The notes under the pieces are model-generated. The model ran no database searches. It was not told the DNA's origin and saw only the letters and a list, made by a program, of their open reading frames with translations. Source: Luteibacter pinisoli (GTDB lineage: Bacteria; Pseudomonadota; Gammaproteobacteria; Xanthomonadales; Rhodanobacteraceae). From it: DNA of 64,000 nucleotides. The translations under genes and the position numbers were made by a program. Shown here piece by piece: positions 38,952 through 48,692 of this stretch. Location of the stretch: contig NZ_CP041046.1 of the NCBI RefSeq assembly GCF_006385595.1, forward strand, positions 3,782,001-3,846,000. The letters are read 5' to 3'. Position 1 is the first letter of the stretch; each line of letters starts with the position of its first letter.

Positions 38952-39779
38952 ATGGCCCTCCCCCGCACCGGCACCCTGCACATCGTCGCCACGCCCATCG
39001 GCAACCGCGATGACATCAGCGCGCGGGCCATCGCCACGCTGCGCCAGGTGGCCGTGATTGCCGCCGAAGACACCCGGCACACGCGGCCGCTCCTTCAACA
39101 CCTGGGCATCGATACCCCGCTGGTGGCCCTGCACGACCACAACGAGCGCACCGCCGTGGACGGCCTGGTGGAGCGCATGCGTCATGGCGACGACGTGGCC
39201 CTGGTGTCCGACGCCGGCACCCCGCTGATCAGCGACCCGGGCTTCCGCCTCGTCCGCGCCGCGCGCCAGGCAAGCCTGAAAGTCAGCCCCGTGCCGGGCG
39301 CCAGCGCCGTCATCGCCGCACTGTCCGTGGCCGGCCTGCCCAGCGACCGCTTCATCTTCGAGGGTTTCCTCCCCGCCAAGGGCGGTGCCCGCAAGGCCCG
39401 CCTGGCCGAGCTGGCCGGCGAATCGCGCACGCTTATCTTCTATGAGTCGTCGCATCGCATCCTGGAATGCCTCGAGGACATGCGCGAGGTCTTCGGCGTT
39501 GACCGCGAAGCCGTCATGGCCCGTGAACTCACCAAGCTGTTCGAAACCGTGCTCGGCGCGCCACTGGGCGAACTCGTGGGCCTGGTCGCGGCAGACCCGA
39601 ACCAGGAGAAAGGCGAGTTCGTGGTGATGGTGGCCGGGCGCGAAGCCGGCGAAGACGAACGCATCGCCGAAGGGCTGCGGGTGTTCGGCATCCTTAAGGA
39701 AGAGCTGCCACCGGCCAAGGCCGCAAAGATGGCCGCCGCGATCACCGGCGCGCCACGCAAGGCGCTCTACGGCGCCTGA
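38952..39779 (+). CDS. rsmI: 16S rRNA (cytidine1402-2'-O)-methyltransferase RsmI
   Basis: Methylates the ribose of C1402 in 16S rRNA, the same nucleotide that RsmH methylates on the base; the two genes are close neighbours here. It begins GTLHIVATPIGNRDDISARA. SAM-binding motifs are VALVSDAGTPLISDPGFRLV near residues 83-102 and VSPVPGASAVIAALSVAGLP near 112-131. The ATG at 38952 is chosen because it follows the -10 element and starts the family N-terminus; upstream codons in frame lie inside rnpB. It has 275 residues. It is first in the rsmI-lpoA-yraN order known from E. coli. Confidence 0.96.
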   Translation: MALPRTGTLHIVATPIGNRDDISARAIATLRQVAVIAAEDTRHTRPLLQHLGIDTPLVALHDHNERTAVDGLVERMRHGDDVALVSDAGTPLISDPGFRLVRAARQASLKVSPVPGASAVIAALSVAGLPSDRFIFEGFLPAKGGARKARLAELAGESRTLIFYESSHRILECLEDMREVFGVDREAVMARELTKLFETVLGAPLGELVGLVAADPNQEKGEFVVMVAGREAGEDERIAEGLRVFGILKEELPPAKAAKMAAAITGAPRKALYGA

Positions 39780-39874
39780 CCGGGCCGGGCTCACACCGGC
39801 CTCGCGAAACGATGGGCTATGATCCCCTCGTTTCGGCGCCGGGCAGGCGCCTTTGCACCCCAAAGGAATTTGCG

Positions 39875-41680
39875 ATGCGATCGATCCGCGCCACCGCCCT
39901 GTGCCTTCTCATCAGCGCCGCCCTCGCCGGCTGCGTGACCCAGGGCGGCTCGCGTCCCGAAGCCCACACGCCGTCGGGCGATGCCACCCAGGCGGCGCAG
40001 GCGCTGTACACCCGCGGCCAGTTTGAGCAGGCGGCGCAGGCCTACCTTGCCCTCGCCCAGCAGGATCCGGACCACCGCGACTACTACAAGCTGCTCGCGG
40101 CCGAGGCCTACCGGCAGGAAGGCGCGCTGGACCGCGCGGCCCCGACCATCACCGACGTGCGCCGCTCGCACCTGGAAGGCGAAGACGCGCTGCGCTTCGA
40201 TGCCCTGCGTGCCGAAATCGCCCTGAAGAACAACGACGCGAAAACCGCGCTGTCGCTCACCGGCAAGCCCACCTCGCGCGTTTCCCCGCAGATCGACCAG
40301 CGCCTGGCCGAACTGCGCGCCCGTGCCCAGGTGGCCGCCGGCGATCCGTGGAGCGCCGCGCAGACCCGCGTGGAACTGGACGGCCAGCTGCGCGGGCTGG
40401 ATCGCGAACAGAACCGCAAGGAAATCGTCACCCTGCTGACCGGCATGGGCAGCGCCGACCTCACCGCCCGCGGCAGTGCGCTTGGCGCGAACGACCCGAT
40501 GCGTCCGTGGGTCACCGAGGCCCAGGCACAGCTCGGCAACGTCAGCCGCGCCCCCGCCGTGCTCGACCAGGCCGTGGGCACCGTCACCGGTGACCAGGGC
40601 GTGCGCGAAGGTTACAAGGTGCCGGACAAGGTGGCCTTGCTGCTGCCGCTCTCCGGCCCGCTGGCCGGTGCCGGCGCCGCCATCCGCGATGGCTTCTTCG
40701 CCCACTACGTGGATTCCGCGCACGCCAACGCGCCGCGCCCGGAAGTGGTGGTGTACGACGCCGGCAACGATGCCGCGCACGCTGTCGCCGCGTATGACAA
40801 GGCCGTGGCCGAAGGTGCCCGCTTCGTCGTCGGCCCGCTGAACCGCGAAGGCGTCTCGGCCATCTTCGCCAAGGGCGCCCTGCCCGCGCCGATGCTCACC
40901 CTGAACTACCCCAGCGACGGCAAGAGCCTGCCGCCGGCCGGTGCCAACGAGTTCGGCCTGCTGCCGGAAACCGAAGGCGCCCAGGTGGCGGACCACATGG
41001 CCGACAAGGGCATGAAGACGGCCACGGTGATTGTCTCCACCGACGACTTCGCCCGCCGCGCCGGCAACGCCTTCAAGGCCGAATGGCAGGCGCGCGGCGG
41101 CACGCTCGCCAGCCAGGTCACCCTCGATGCCAACAGCATCGATTTCGCCTCGCAGCTCTCCGAGCCCACCGACCAGGACCCGGCCACCAGCGGCGTCTTC
41201 ATCAGCATGAAGCCGCAGCAGGCCCGCCTGCTGATCCCGCAGCTGCGCCTGGCCAAGGACAACCTGCCGGTGTTCGCCACCTCGCACGTCTATTCCGGCG
41301 GCGACGACGCCACGGCCGACCGCGACCTCGAAGGCGTGGAGTTCTGCGACGCGCCGTGGCTGTTCGACGCCCAGCCGGGCCTGCCGCGCCGCGCCGACCT
41401 GGCCAGTGCCATCCCGTCCACGCGCGGTGTCGCCGCGCGCCTGTTTGCCTTCGGCATGGATGCATGGGGCCTGGTGCCGTACATCGACTGGATGCGCGGC
41501 CACGCCGGCAGCTACCTGCCCGGCGCCACGGGCCAGCTCGTCGCCGATGAGTTCGGCCGGGTGCGTCGCGTACTCATCTGGGCGCGATTCGCTGACGGCG
41601 TCGCCCACCCGGTGGCGGGTAGCCTTGAACTCGAAGCGCCGGCCACCGCGCCGACCGTGGAGAACGGCGGCGGCGGTTAA
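39875..41680 (+). CDS. lpoA: Outer-membrane lipoprotein LpoA (PBP activator)
   Basis: LpoA reaches from the outer membrane to activate PBP1A. It has a lipoprotein signal with lipobox LAGC (residues 17-20) and a TPR-like helical N-domain (QAALYTRGQFEQAAQAYLALAQQ near 42-65). The C-terminal domain is periplasmic-binding-protein-like (KVALLLPLSGPLAGAGAAIRDGFFAHY from about 250, and VFATSHVYSGG near 470). The 601 residues are typical. ATG at 39875 has AAAGGA 7 bases upstream. It follows rsmI and precedes yraN as in enterobacteria. Confidence 0.93.
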   Translation: MRSIRATALCLLISAALAGCVTQGGSRPEAHTPSGDATQAAQALYTRGQFEQAAQAYLALAQQDPDHRDYYKLLAAEAYRQEGALDRAAPTITDVRRSHLEGEDALRFDALRAEIALKNNDAKTALSLTGKPTSRVSPQIDQRLAELRARAQVAAGDPWSAAQTRVELDGQLRGLDREQNRKEIVTLLTGMGSADLTARGSALGANDPMRPWVTEAQAQLGNVSRAPAVLDQAVGTVTGDQGVREGYKVPDKVALLLPLSGPLAGAGAAIRDGFFAHYVDSAHANAPRPEVVVYDAGNDAAHAVAAYDKAVAEGARFVVGPLNREGVSAIFAKGALPAPMLTLNYPSDGKSLPPAGANEFGLLPETEGAQVADHMADKGMKTATVIVSTDDFARRAGNAFKAEWQARGGTLASQVTLDANSIDFASQLSEPTDQDPATSGVFISMKPQQARLLIPQLRLAKDNLPVFATSHVYSGGDDATADRDLEGVEFCDAPWLFDAQPGLPRRADLASAIPSTRGVAARLFAFGMDAWGLVPYIDWMRGHAGSYLPGATGQLVADEFGRVRRVLIWARFADGVAHPVAGSLELEAPATAPTVENGGGG

Positions 41681-41715
41681 TCACCCCACCAGCCCCGGCG
41701 CGGAAAGGAGTCCGC

Positions 41716-42087
41716 GTGCAAGAGAAAGCCCCCAGGAAAACCCCGCGCCGCGTCACCGGAGACCACTTCGAAGACGCGGCGCGTTCGTTTCTGGAACACC
41801 GTGGCCTGCGCTTCGTGCGCGCCAATTTCCTCTGCCGGCTTGGCGAGCTGGATCTCGTCATGCGCGACGGCGAGGTACTGGTGTTCGTGGAAGTGCGCTA
41901 CCGGCGCAGCGCCGCGTTCGGCGGCGCGCTCGGCTCCATCACCGCACGGAAGCGCCAGCGCATCATCAGCGCCGCGCAGGTGTGGATGCGCGCCAACCCG
42001 TGGGATGCGCAGCGGCCGTGCCGCTTCGACGTCGTGGCGTTTGAAGGCGACGACGTCGAGTGGATCCGGGCCGCGTTTGATGCGTGA
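41716..42087 (+). CDS. YraN family nuclease-fold protein
   Basis: Small protein of the UPF0102/YraN family, which has a restriction-endonuclease-like fold; its role is not established, with DNA processing suggested from homology. Typical features are GDHFEDAARSFLEHRGLRFV near residues 15-34, CRLGELDLVMRDGEVLVFVEVRYR near 40-63 with the metal-binding GExDLV and ExK-like EVRYR, and an Arg-rich stretch ITARKRQRI. Start is GTG at 41716 with AAAGGAG 5 bases upstream. It has 123 residues and is last of the rsmI operon. Confidence 0.92.
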   Translation: MQEKAPRKTPRRVTGDHFEDAARSFLEHRGLRFVRANFLCRLGELDLVMRDGEVLVFVEVRYRRSAAFGGALGSITARKRQRIISAAQVWMRANPWDAQRPCRFDVVAFEGDDVEWIRAAFDA

Positions 42088-42095
42088 CGCCGCGA

Positions 42096-42770
42096 TCAGG
42101 CCGCGGCGAGGAACGCCTCGCGACTGAGCATCGCCAGTTCGCCCACGCCATTGACCGTGATATCCGGCGGCGTCTCTTCCAGCTCCCTGCCCGCGGCGGC
42201 GGCGTAATGCCCCTGCTTCACGAACACGGTGGTGACGCGATCGGCTATCAGCTTCTTCATCGCCACCAGGATGCGCGGCTTGTCGTCCACCATCACGTAG
42301 TGATCGGCGGGATAGGCCTTCTGCATGTCGTCGAGCATCTCTTCCTTGTGCACGTAGATCAGCACGTCGCCGCGGAACGCATCCCACAGGCCGGCGCGGC
42401 GGATCTTGCGCGGCTGGAACACGGTATCGCCGTCGGACATGATCACCGGCCGGCCCAGGGTGCGCAGGTGGTCCAGCGCCTCGAACACGCCGGGGAAGCG
42501 GCGCTCGTCGAACGGGTAATCCAGCAGGAAGAAACTCATCTGCATGAAATCCGGGCTGCTCTGCGTGCCGCGCAGGCGCTGGAGCACCCCGAGGTAATCG
42601 GCGTAACCGACCTGCGAGCGAATCTCCTTATCAATCGCGTTGTAGCGGTCGCGGCCTTCGGTGCCGAAGCGGTGTTCCAGCTGCGCGGCGAGGTCGGCGC
42701 TGAAACGGTCGTTGTCGATCAGGGTGTTATCGACATCGAACAGGAAGACGATGGGGTCGTGGGTGGACAC
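42096..42770 (-). CDS. HAD-superfamily hydrolase
   Basis: Phosphatase-like protein with the three HAD motifs: FLFDVDNTLIDND near residues 9-21 (nucleophile Asp), IMSDGDTVFQ (near 108) and VMVDDKPRILVAMKK (near 157). The substrate is unknown. Start is set at a GTG at 42770, where AAGGA lies about 6 bases upstream; another GTG five codons earlier is possible. It has 224 residues. It converges with yraN, with 8 bases between the stops. Confidence 0.85.
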   Translation of the reverse strand: MSTHDPIVFLFDVDNTLIDNDRFSADLAAQLEHRFGTEGRDRYNAIDKEIRSQVGYADYLGVLQRLRGTQSSPDFMQMSFFLLDYPFDERRFPGVFEALDHLRTLGRPVIMSDGDTVFQPRKIRRAGLWDAFRGDVLIYVHKEEMLDDMQKAYPADHYVMVDDKPRILVAMKKLIADRVTTVFVKQGHYAAAAGRELEETPPDITVNGVGELAMLSREAFLAAA

Positions 42771-42842
42771 GGAGGATCCTTGCACGGGGACGTTGGCCGG
42801 ATATATGGGGACGGCCAGCGTGAACCACAGGGCCCGGCGGTG

Positions 42843-42860
42843 TCTTGTAGGAGCGGGCGA
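42843..42860. repeat. REP-like half element
   Basis: TTGTAGGAGCGGGCGA lies immediately after the stop of the GGDEF-EAL gene and shares the TGTAGGAGC core with the palindromes at 5902, 52342 and 61776. Only one arm is recognisable. Confidence 0.45.
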
Positions 42861-45605
42861 TCAGGCGCGGTGGGGCGGGACCACGCTGAGGCGCTTGGTC
42901 ACGCTGGCGCCGGGGCGCGGGGCCAGCAGGCGGGCGATGTCTTCGGGCGAGACCGGGCGGGAATACAGGTAGCCCTGCCCTTCCTGGCAGCCGGCCTTGA
43001 GCAGGAACTCGTGCTGCGATTCCGTCTCGATGCCCTCGGCGATCGTATGCAGGCCCAGGCTGCGCGCGATGGCCACCATCGCCTCGGTAATCGCCACGTC
43101 ATTGCCGCTGGCCGGCAGGCCGGTGACGAAGCTGCGGTCGATCTTCAGGTAGGCCACCGCCGGCAGCTTCAGGTACGCCAGCGAGGAATAGCCGGTGCCG
43201 AAGTCGTCGATGGCCACGGCCACGCCGAGGTTATGCAGCGCCAGCATGGCCCGCTCGGTGTCCTCGCCCATGCGCAGGATCGCACTCTCGGTGAGTTCCA
43301 CCAGCAGCCGCTTCGGCGAGACGCCGCTGGCCAGCAAGGCCTGGCCCACGCTCGCAAGAAAATCCGGATGACTGAACGAACCGGCGGAGACATTCACCGC
43401 CATGCGCAACGACGGCAGGCGCGCGTCGTCCCACAGGCGCAGCTGCTCGCACGCGCGCTGCAGCACCCACTGGTCGATCTGCCGGATCAGGCCAAGGCTC
43501 TCGGCGATCGGGATGAATTCATCCGGCGGCACCAGCCCGCGCTCGGGGTGCTGCCAGCGGATCAGCGCTTCCACGGCCACGATGCGGCCGGTCTTCATTT
43601 CCACGCTGGGCTGGTACACCAGGTGGAATTCCTGGCGCTGCAGGGCCTGACGCAGCTCGCTCGCCAGCTTCAGGCGGCGGCGCGCATCGGCATGCATCTT
43701 GGGTGTGTAGAAGCGCAGCGCGTTGCGCTCTTCCATCTTCGCCACGTACATCGCCGCATCGGCGTTGGCGATGAGGGTCACGGCATCGTTGCCATCCAGC
43801 GGGTAGCCGGCGATGCCGATGCTGGCGGAGACGAAGAGTTCGTAATCGCCAAGGTCGAACGGGCGGGCCATGGCGGAGAGCAAGGCCTCGGCCACCACCA
43901 GCGCTTCCTCGCGCGAACGCAGGTCGGAGAGCAGCACGGTGAATTCGTCGCCACCGATGCGGCCGGCCACGTCGTTCGGCGACAGCAGCGCGCGAATCCG
44001 TTCGGCCACGCGCATCAGCAGCGCATCGCCGGTGGCGTGGCTGTAGCTGTCGTTCACCACCTTGAACGCGTCGAGGTCGAGGAACAGCACGGCCGCGGCA
44101 CCGCGCGCGTGCGCCGCGCGGGTTATCGCCTCGGCGCAACGGCGCTCGAACTCCGAACGCGTGACCAGGCCGGTCAGCGGATCGTGCGTGGCCATGTGCT
44201 GCAGGCGCTGGCGGTCCGCCTTGCGCGTGGTGATGTCCGAGACCACCGCGACGTAATGCTGCGGGCGCCCGTCCTGGCCGCGGATGCTGCTGATGCTCAT
44301 CAGCTCGGCATACACGCTGCCATCGGCGCGGCGGCTTTCCACCTCGCCCAGCCAGTTGTCGCCCGCGGCAATCTCGTCCCACAGCGACTGCGGCAGCGGC
44401 CGCCCGTCGGGCAGCGTGCGCGTGGCGTCGAGGCGGTTGTTGCGCAGCGTGTGCAGCGGGATGCCGGTGAGCTTCTGGTGCGCGGCGTTGGCCGTGGTCA
44501 CGCGGCGGTCGGCGTCGGCGATGATCACGCCCTCGGCGATGCTGGCCAGCGCCTCGGCGGCGATCTTGCGTTCCTGCTCCATGGCCACGCGGTCCGAGAT
44601 GTCGCGGACGATGGCCTGGCAGACCTGCTGCTGGCCCCACACCACGAGGCTGCTCTGGGTTTCCACCGGGCGCGTGGTGCCGTCGGACGAGCGCAGCAGG
44701 CCCACGCCCGAATGGGCGGAGCCTTCCAGGAACAGGCGCGACAGCGGCAGGCCGATCAGGTCGTGGCGCTCGCAGCCTACCCACGCGGCGGCGCGGTGGT
44801 TCGCATCGAGGATGGCGCCGGTGGCTTCGTCCACCATGAAGATGGCATCCGCCGCACTGTCGAACAGCAGGCTGTAGCGCTCCTCGGTGCCGCGGATGCC
44901 GGCGAGGATGCGCCGGGCGAAACGCACCCACAGCAGGGCGGCCAGCAAGGCCACGGCGGTAACGGTGAAGAACAGCACGCGGCCCAGCCAGGACGCGCCA
45001 TTGGCGATATCCAGCGAGAAGGCCTTCGCGCGCGGTTCGATATATCGGTTGAGCTCGGCGATGTGCTCGCGTTCGCGGTCGATCGCCGCCGCGTCCATCG
45101 TGCCGGTCTGGTAGGCGTGCTCGAGGCGGTCGCCGGTGTCCTCGAGCTCGGCCAGGCTCGTGTCCACCGAGCGCCATTCCGCCACGGCTTCACGCACGTA
45201 GGGCATGGCACTGAAATGGGCAAAGATGAAGACCATGCCGGGGATGGCTTCGGGGATCACCCCGCCGCGGGCAAAGGCATCTTCCACTTCGCGTTGTTCG
45301 TAGTCGCCACTGGCAATCGCGTCGCGCGCCCAGCGGTCGGCCATCAGTACCGTAAAATTACTGCGAAAACTTTCGAGGTCCGCCGGGCGGCCGTGCGCGG
45401 CATAGGCGTCCAGGTCAATCACGGACTGCTTCTGCGCCTTGGACCAAAGACTCTCGCCGTTGAGGAAACCGGCGAGAGTCACCTGGGTCTGCACCGCCAC
45501 CCAGGTCAGGGCCAGCACCACCACCGCGCCTGCCACAAGCGCGTACGCCAGGGGCCGGAGGCGCCTGGTGAGCGGTTGCAGGTGAGTTGCCTCAACGCGA
45601 TGCAT
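42861..45605 (-). CDS. Membrane GGDEF-EAL protein with two PAS domains
   Basis: Cyclic-di-GMP enzyme of 914 residues. A periplasmic sensor region (about 40-210) lies between membrane helices at 17-40 (LAYALVAGAVVVLALTWVAV) and 207-227 (LGRVLFFTVTAVALLAALLWV). Two PAS domains follow (about 245-350 and 365-480). The GGDEF domain (about 490-650) keeps RIGGDEFTVLLS. The EAL domain (about 665-905) keeps EALIRW, ELTES, DDFGTGYSSL and AYLKIDRSFV. Both catalytic motif sets look intact, so it may make and degrade c-di-GMP. The signal is unknown. It is monocistronic by layout, ending at a REP half element. Confidence 0.94.
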   Translation of the reverse strand: MHRVEATHLQPLTRRLRPLAYALVAGAVVVLALTWVAVQTQVTLAGFLNGESLWSKAQKQSVIDLDAYAAHGRPADLESFRSNFTVLMADRWARDAIASGDYEQREVEDAFARGGVIPEAIPGMVFIFAHFSAMPYVREAVAEWRSVDTSLAELEDTGDRLEHAYQTGTMDAAAIDREREHIAELNRYIEPRAKAFSLDIANGASWLGRVLFFTVTAVALLAALLWVRFARRILAGIRGTEERYSLLFDSAADAIFMVDEATGAILDANHRAAAWVGCERHDLIGLPLSRLFLEGSAHSGVGLLRSSDGTTRPVETQSSLVVWGQQQVCQAIVRDISDRVAMEQERKIAAEALASIAEGVIIADADRRVTTANAAHQKLTGIPLHTLRNNRLDATRTLPDGRPLPQSLWDEIAAGDNWLGEVESRRADGSVYAELMSISSIRGQDGRPQHYVAVVSDITTRKADRQRLQHMATHDPLTGLVTRSEFERRCAEAITRAAHARGAAAVLFLDLDAFKVVNDSYSHATGDALLMRVAERIRALLSPNDVAGRIGGDEFTVLLSDLRSREEALVVAEALLSAMARPFDLGDYELFVSASIGIAGYPLDGNDAVTLIANADAAMYVAKMEERNALRFYTPKMHADARRRLKLASELRQALQRQEFHLVYQPSVEMKTGRIVAVEALIRWQHPERGLVPPDEFIPIAESLGLIRQIDQWVLQRACEQLRLWDDARLPSLRMAVNVSAGSFSHPDFLASVGQALLASGVSPKRLLVELTESAILRMGEDTERAMLALHNLGVAVAIDDFGTGYSSLAYLKLPAVAYLKIDRSFVTGLPASGNDVAITEAMVAIARSLGLHTIAEGIETESQHEFLLKAGCQEGQGYLYSRPVSPEDIARLLAPRPGASVTKRLSVVPPHRA

Positions 45606-45664
45606 CGGTAACTGGATTCCCGTTCCTGGAGTGAGTGTGCATTAGATCAAAGGCAAGTTGCGAG

Positions 45665-46441
45665 TTACGCAGCCACCTCCCGCAACGTGCGATAGGTGCC
45701 AGCCACGTCCATGCAGCGGTCCAGTGTAATGGCCATGCTGACGTAACTGCGGCGGACGCACTCCTTGATGTGCTCTACCTGGTCCACCGGCGGGTTGGTG
45801 CCCAGGAGGGAGCACACGATTTCAAGCGCCTCCCACGGATGGGTATCGTCATAAGCGGCGTGAAGCTGAAGCCACCGGAGGCCGGCTTTACGGCCCTGAT
45901 TCGGCAAGCTCTCCGCGTACTCCTTGCTTTCATAGACAATTTGCGACCAATCACCGGTCGCCCCTTCCACCGCATAGTTGGTCGCGGCGATGCCGGCAGC
46001 CAGCGAATCGTGCCGGCTGACCTCCTCGCACCAGTCCGCCAGGGCCTGCGAGCCCTTGGGCGGCTGGCCATTCAGCACCTCCTCCCGGGACACCCCTGCC
46101 GACTCCGCCCAGTTCAGCCAGTACTCCGCGTGGTTCTGTTCCACGCGGATATTGCGCACCAGCCAGCGCCGGGCCAGGTCGTCGCCGGGGCTACGGCCAA
46201 AGCGGGTCTTCAACAGGCTATGCGCCATGTATCCGGGGAAACGCTCGATCACCGGCCACACACCCACCATGAAGTTACGGGTGGCTTCCGGGTCGAGCTT
46301 TGCCGCGATCATCAGATCCCACATGTCGTGGCTGACGATGGCCCGCCGTGCATCCTCACAGGACGACACCATGTCCTGTGCCCAGAGCGGATAGCTGTTG
46401 ATGTCCATCTGCGGGCCGGTCAGTTCAAAACGTGCATTCAT
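45665..46441 (-). CDS. Heme-oxygenase-like diiron (TenA/CADD-like) protein
   Basis: Helical protein of the iron-containing redox enzyme group within the TenA/PqqC fold. Candidate metal ligands are E101 and H104 (RVEQNHAEYW), E159 (YAVEGATG) and the H-x3-D-x2-H motif H194-D198-H201 (LHAAYDDTHPW), the arrangement known from CADD-like diiron oxidases. The pattern is seen in the sequence; the metal content and reaction are inference, and members of this superfamily act on quite different substrates. ATG at 46441 with AGGGAGA 6 bases upstream gives 258 residues; a longer frame upstream lacks support. It stands alone, divergent from the M13 peptidase. Confidence 0.82.
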   Translation of the reverse strand: MNARFELTGPQMDINSYPLWAQDMVSSCEDARRAIVSHDMWDLMIAAKLDPEATRNFMVGVWPVIERFPGYMAHSLLKTRFGRSPGDDLARRWLVRNIRVEQNHAEYWLNWAESAGVSREEVLNGQPPKGSQALADWCEEVSRHDSLAAGIAATNYAVEGATGDWSQIVYESKEYAESLPNQGRKAGLRWLQLHAAYDDTHPWEALEIVCSLLGTNPPVDQVEHIKECVRRSYVSMAITLDRCMDVAGTYRTLREVAA

Positions 46442-46635
46442 GTCGATCTCCCTAAAGATCATCTGCCAAGTGAAGGTCAGGGCGAGCCCGGGCGACCCGC
46501 GGCCCGCCCATTCCGGCCCCATTGCGGGCGCCGGAGTGTCATTAGGGCATAACCCTGTAGGCCATACGTCATGGGCGCGGCGGAGCCCGCGCGGGCTTAT
46601 CGTGGGCGCCGTTCCTCCCAAAAAGGGCTGCACGC

Positions 46636-48684
46636 ATGAAATCCACGATCCTCGCCGCGGCCATCGCCTGCGGCCTCGCCAGCACCGGCGCCCTCGCCGC
46701 CGGTGCCCCGTCCGGTATCGACCTGAAGGGCATCGACCACGCCGTGCAGCCCGGCGACGACTTCAACGCCTACGCCAATGGCACCTGGCTGAAGACGGCA
46801 GAGATTCCGGCCGACCGCTCCAGCACCGGCGTCTTCCTGGTGGTGTTCCAGAAGGCCGAGCAGCGCAACGCCGACCTGATCAAGGCCGCCGGCACCGGCA
46901 ACCCGGCCGCGGGCAGCAATCAGCGCCTGATCGCCGACTACTACAAGGCCTACATGGACGAGGCGGCCATCGAGAAGGCCGGCATCAAGCCGCTGCAGCC
47001 CGCCCTCGACAAGATCGCCGCCATCAAGGACCGCAAGGCCCTCTCCTCGGCCCTCGGCGCCCAGCTGCGCGCGGACGTGGACCCGATCAACGCCACCAAG
47101 CTGGAGACCGAGCACCTGCTCGGCCTGTTCGTGGCCCAGGGCCTGGAAGACCCCTCGAAGAACGTGCCCTACCTGCTGCAGGGCGGCCTGGGCATGCCCA
47201 ACCGCGACTACTACCTGAAGACCGACAAGGACATGGTCGAGGCCCGGACCAAGTACGCCGCCTACGTGCAGGCCGTGCTCGCCGCCGCCGGCGACAAGGA
47301 CGCCGCCACGGAAGCCAAGGCCATCGTCGCCCTGGAAACCAAGCTCGCCGAGGCCCAGGCCTCCATCGTCGACAGCGAAGACGTGCACAAGGCCAACAAC
47401 CCGTGGCCGCGCACCGCCTTCGCCAGCAAAGCCCCGGGCATGGACTGGGATGCCTACTTCAGCGCCGCCGGCCTGCAGGCCCAGCCCACCTTCGTGGTCT
47501 GGCAGCCGGCCACGGTCACCAAGTTCGCCGCCCTCGTCGGCAGCGAGCCGCTGGACACGTGGAAAGCCTGGCTGCGCTTCCACACCATCAACGAGGGCGC
47601 GAACGGCCTGATCGGCAAGCAGTTCGACGACCTCTCGTTCGACTTCTACGGCAAGACCCTCACCGGCACCCCGAAGCAGCGCGACCGCTGGAAGCGCGGC
47701 GTGGGTCGGGTCAACGGCGACCTCGGCGACGCCGTGGGCCAGATCTACGTCAAGGACTACTTCCCGGCCTCGTCGCGCGCGGAAGTGCAGGACATGGTGA
47801 AGAACATCCTGAAGGCCTTCGACGACCGCGTCGGCCAGCTGGAATGGATGACCCCCGCCACCCGCGAGAAGGCCAAGGCCAAGATCGCCACCATCAAGGT
47901 GGGCGTGGGCTACCCGGACACCTGGCGCGACTACTCCAAGCTCGAGATCAAGCCGGACGACGCCGTGGGCAACCACCAGCGCGCCGTGTACGCCGAGTAC
48001 CAGCACCAGGTGGCGAAGCTGGGCAAGCCGGTGGACCGCGACGAGTGGTGGATGACCCCGCAGACGGTGAACGCGGTGAACCTGCCGCTACAGAACGCGC
48101 TGAACTTCCCGGCCGCCATCCTCGAAGCCCCGTTCTTCGATCCGAAGGCCGATGCCGCCTCGAACTACGGTTCGATCGGCGCGGTGATCGGCCACGAGAT
48201 CAGCCACAGCTTCGACAACCTCGGCGCCGAGTTCGACGCCCAGGGCCGCCTGTCCAACTGGTGGACGGACGCCGATCAGAAGCATTTCAAGGAAGCCGGC
48301 CAGCGCCTGGTCGAGCAGTTCAACGCGTACGAAGCCCTGCCCGGCCTGCATGTGAACGGCCAGCAGACCCTCGGCGAGAACATCGCCGACGTCTCCGGCC
48401 TGACCATCGCCTACGCGGCGTACAAGAACAGCCTGGGCGGCAAGCCGGCCCCGGTCATCGACGGCCTCACCGGCGACCAGCGCTTCTTCCTCGCCTTCGC
48501 CCAGAGCTGGCGTGAGAAGACCCGCGACGCCGCCCTGCGTGCACAGGTGGTCGGCGACGTCCACGCACCGGGCAACTTCCGCGCGCAGACCGTCCGCAAC
48601 CTGGATCCCTGGTACGACGCGTTCAAGCCCAAGGAAGGCCAGAAGCTGTACCTCGACCCGAAGCAGCGCGTCAAAATCTGGTAA
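46636..48684 (+). CDS. M13 family (neprilysin-like) zinc metallopeptidase
   Basis: Exported oligopeptidase. It has a signal peptide (MKSTILAAAIACGLASTGAL, cut after AAG), then the helical M13 N-domain starting GIDLKGIDHAVQPGDDFNAYANGTWLK. The catalytic domain carries VIGHEISHSFDNLGAEFD (HExxH, near residues 515-532) and GENIADVSG (near 575), where the Glu is the third zinc ligand. The C-terminus ends VKIW, as usual for the family. The 682 residues are typical of bacterial PepO-like enzymes. ATG at 46636. A 195-base divergent region separates it from the diiron protein gene. Confidence 0.94.
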   Translation: MKSTILAAAIACGLASTGALAAGAPSGIDLKGIDHAVQPGDDFNAYANGTWLKTAEIPADRSSTGVFLVVFQKAEQRNADLIKAAGTGNPAAGSNQRLIADYYKAYMDEAAIEKAGIKPLQPALDKIAAIKDRKALSSALGAQLRADVDPINATKLETEHLLGLFVAQGLEDPSKNVPYLLQGGLGMPNRDYYLKTDKDMVEARTKYAAYVQAVLAAAGDKDAATEAKAIVALETKLAEAQASIVDSEDVHKANNPWPRTAFASKAPGMDWDAYFSAAGLQAQPTFVVWQPATVTKFAALVGSEPLDTWKAWLRFHTINEGANGLIGKQFDDLSFDFYGKTLTGTPKQRDRWKRGVGRVNGDLGDAVGQIYVKDYFPASSRAEVQDMVKNILKAFDDRVGQLEWMTPATREKAKAKIATIKVGVGYPDTWRDYSKLEIKPDDAVGNHQRAVYAEYQHQVAKLGKPVDRDEWWMTPQTVNAVNLPLQNALNFPAAILEAPFFDPKADAASNYGSIGAVIGHEISHSFDNLGAEFDAQGRLSNWWTDADQKHFKEAGQRLVEQFNAYEALPGLHVNGQQTLGENIADVSGLTIAYAAYKNSLGGKPAPVIDGLTGDQRFFLAFAQSWREKTRDAALRAQVVGDVHAPGNFRAQTVRNLDPWYDAFKPKEGQKLYLDPKQRVKIW

Positions 48685-48692
48685 GCCTCACG

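Noticed and set aside
39782..39801. GGCCGG/CCGGCC stem after rsmI as a terminator
   Set aside because: It is only 6 bp with no T tract, and rsmI-lpoA-yraN are expected to be cotranscribed.
42084..45611. A 1175-codon open frame opposite the GGDEF-EAL and HAD genes
   Set aside because: It spans two genes on the other strand, has a biased composition and no family motif, while the minus-strand products are clearly real.
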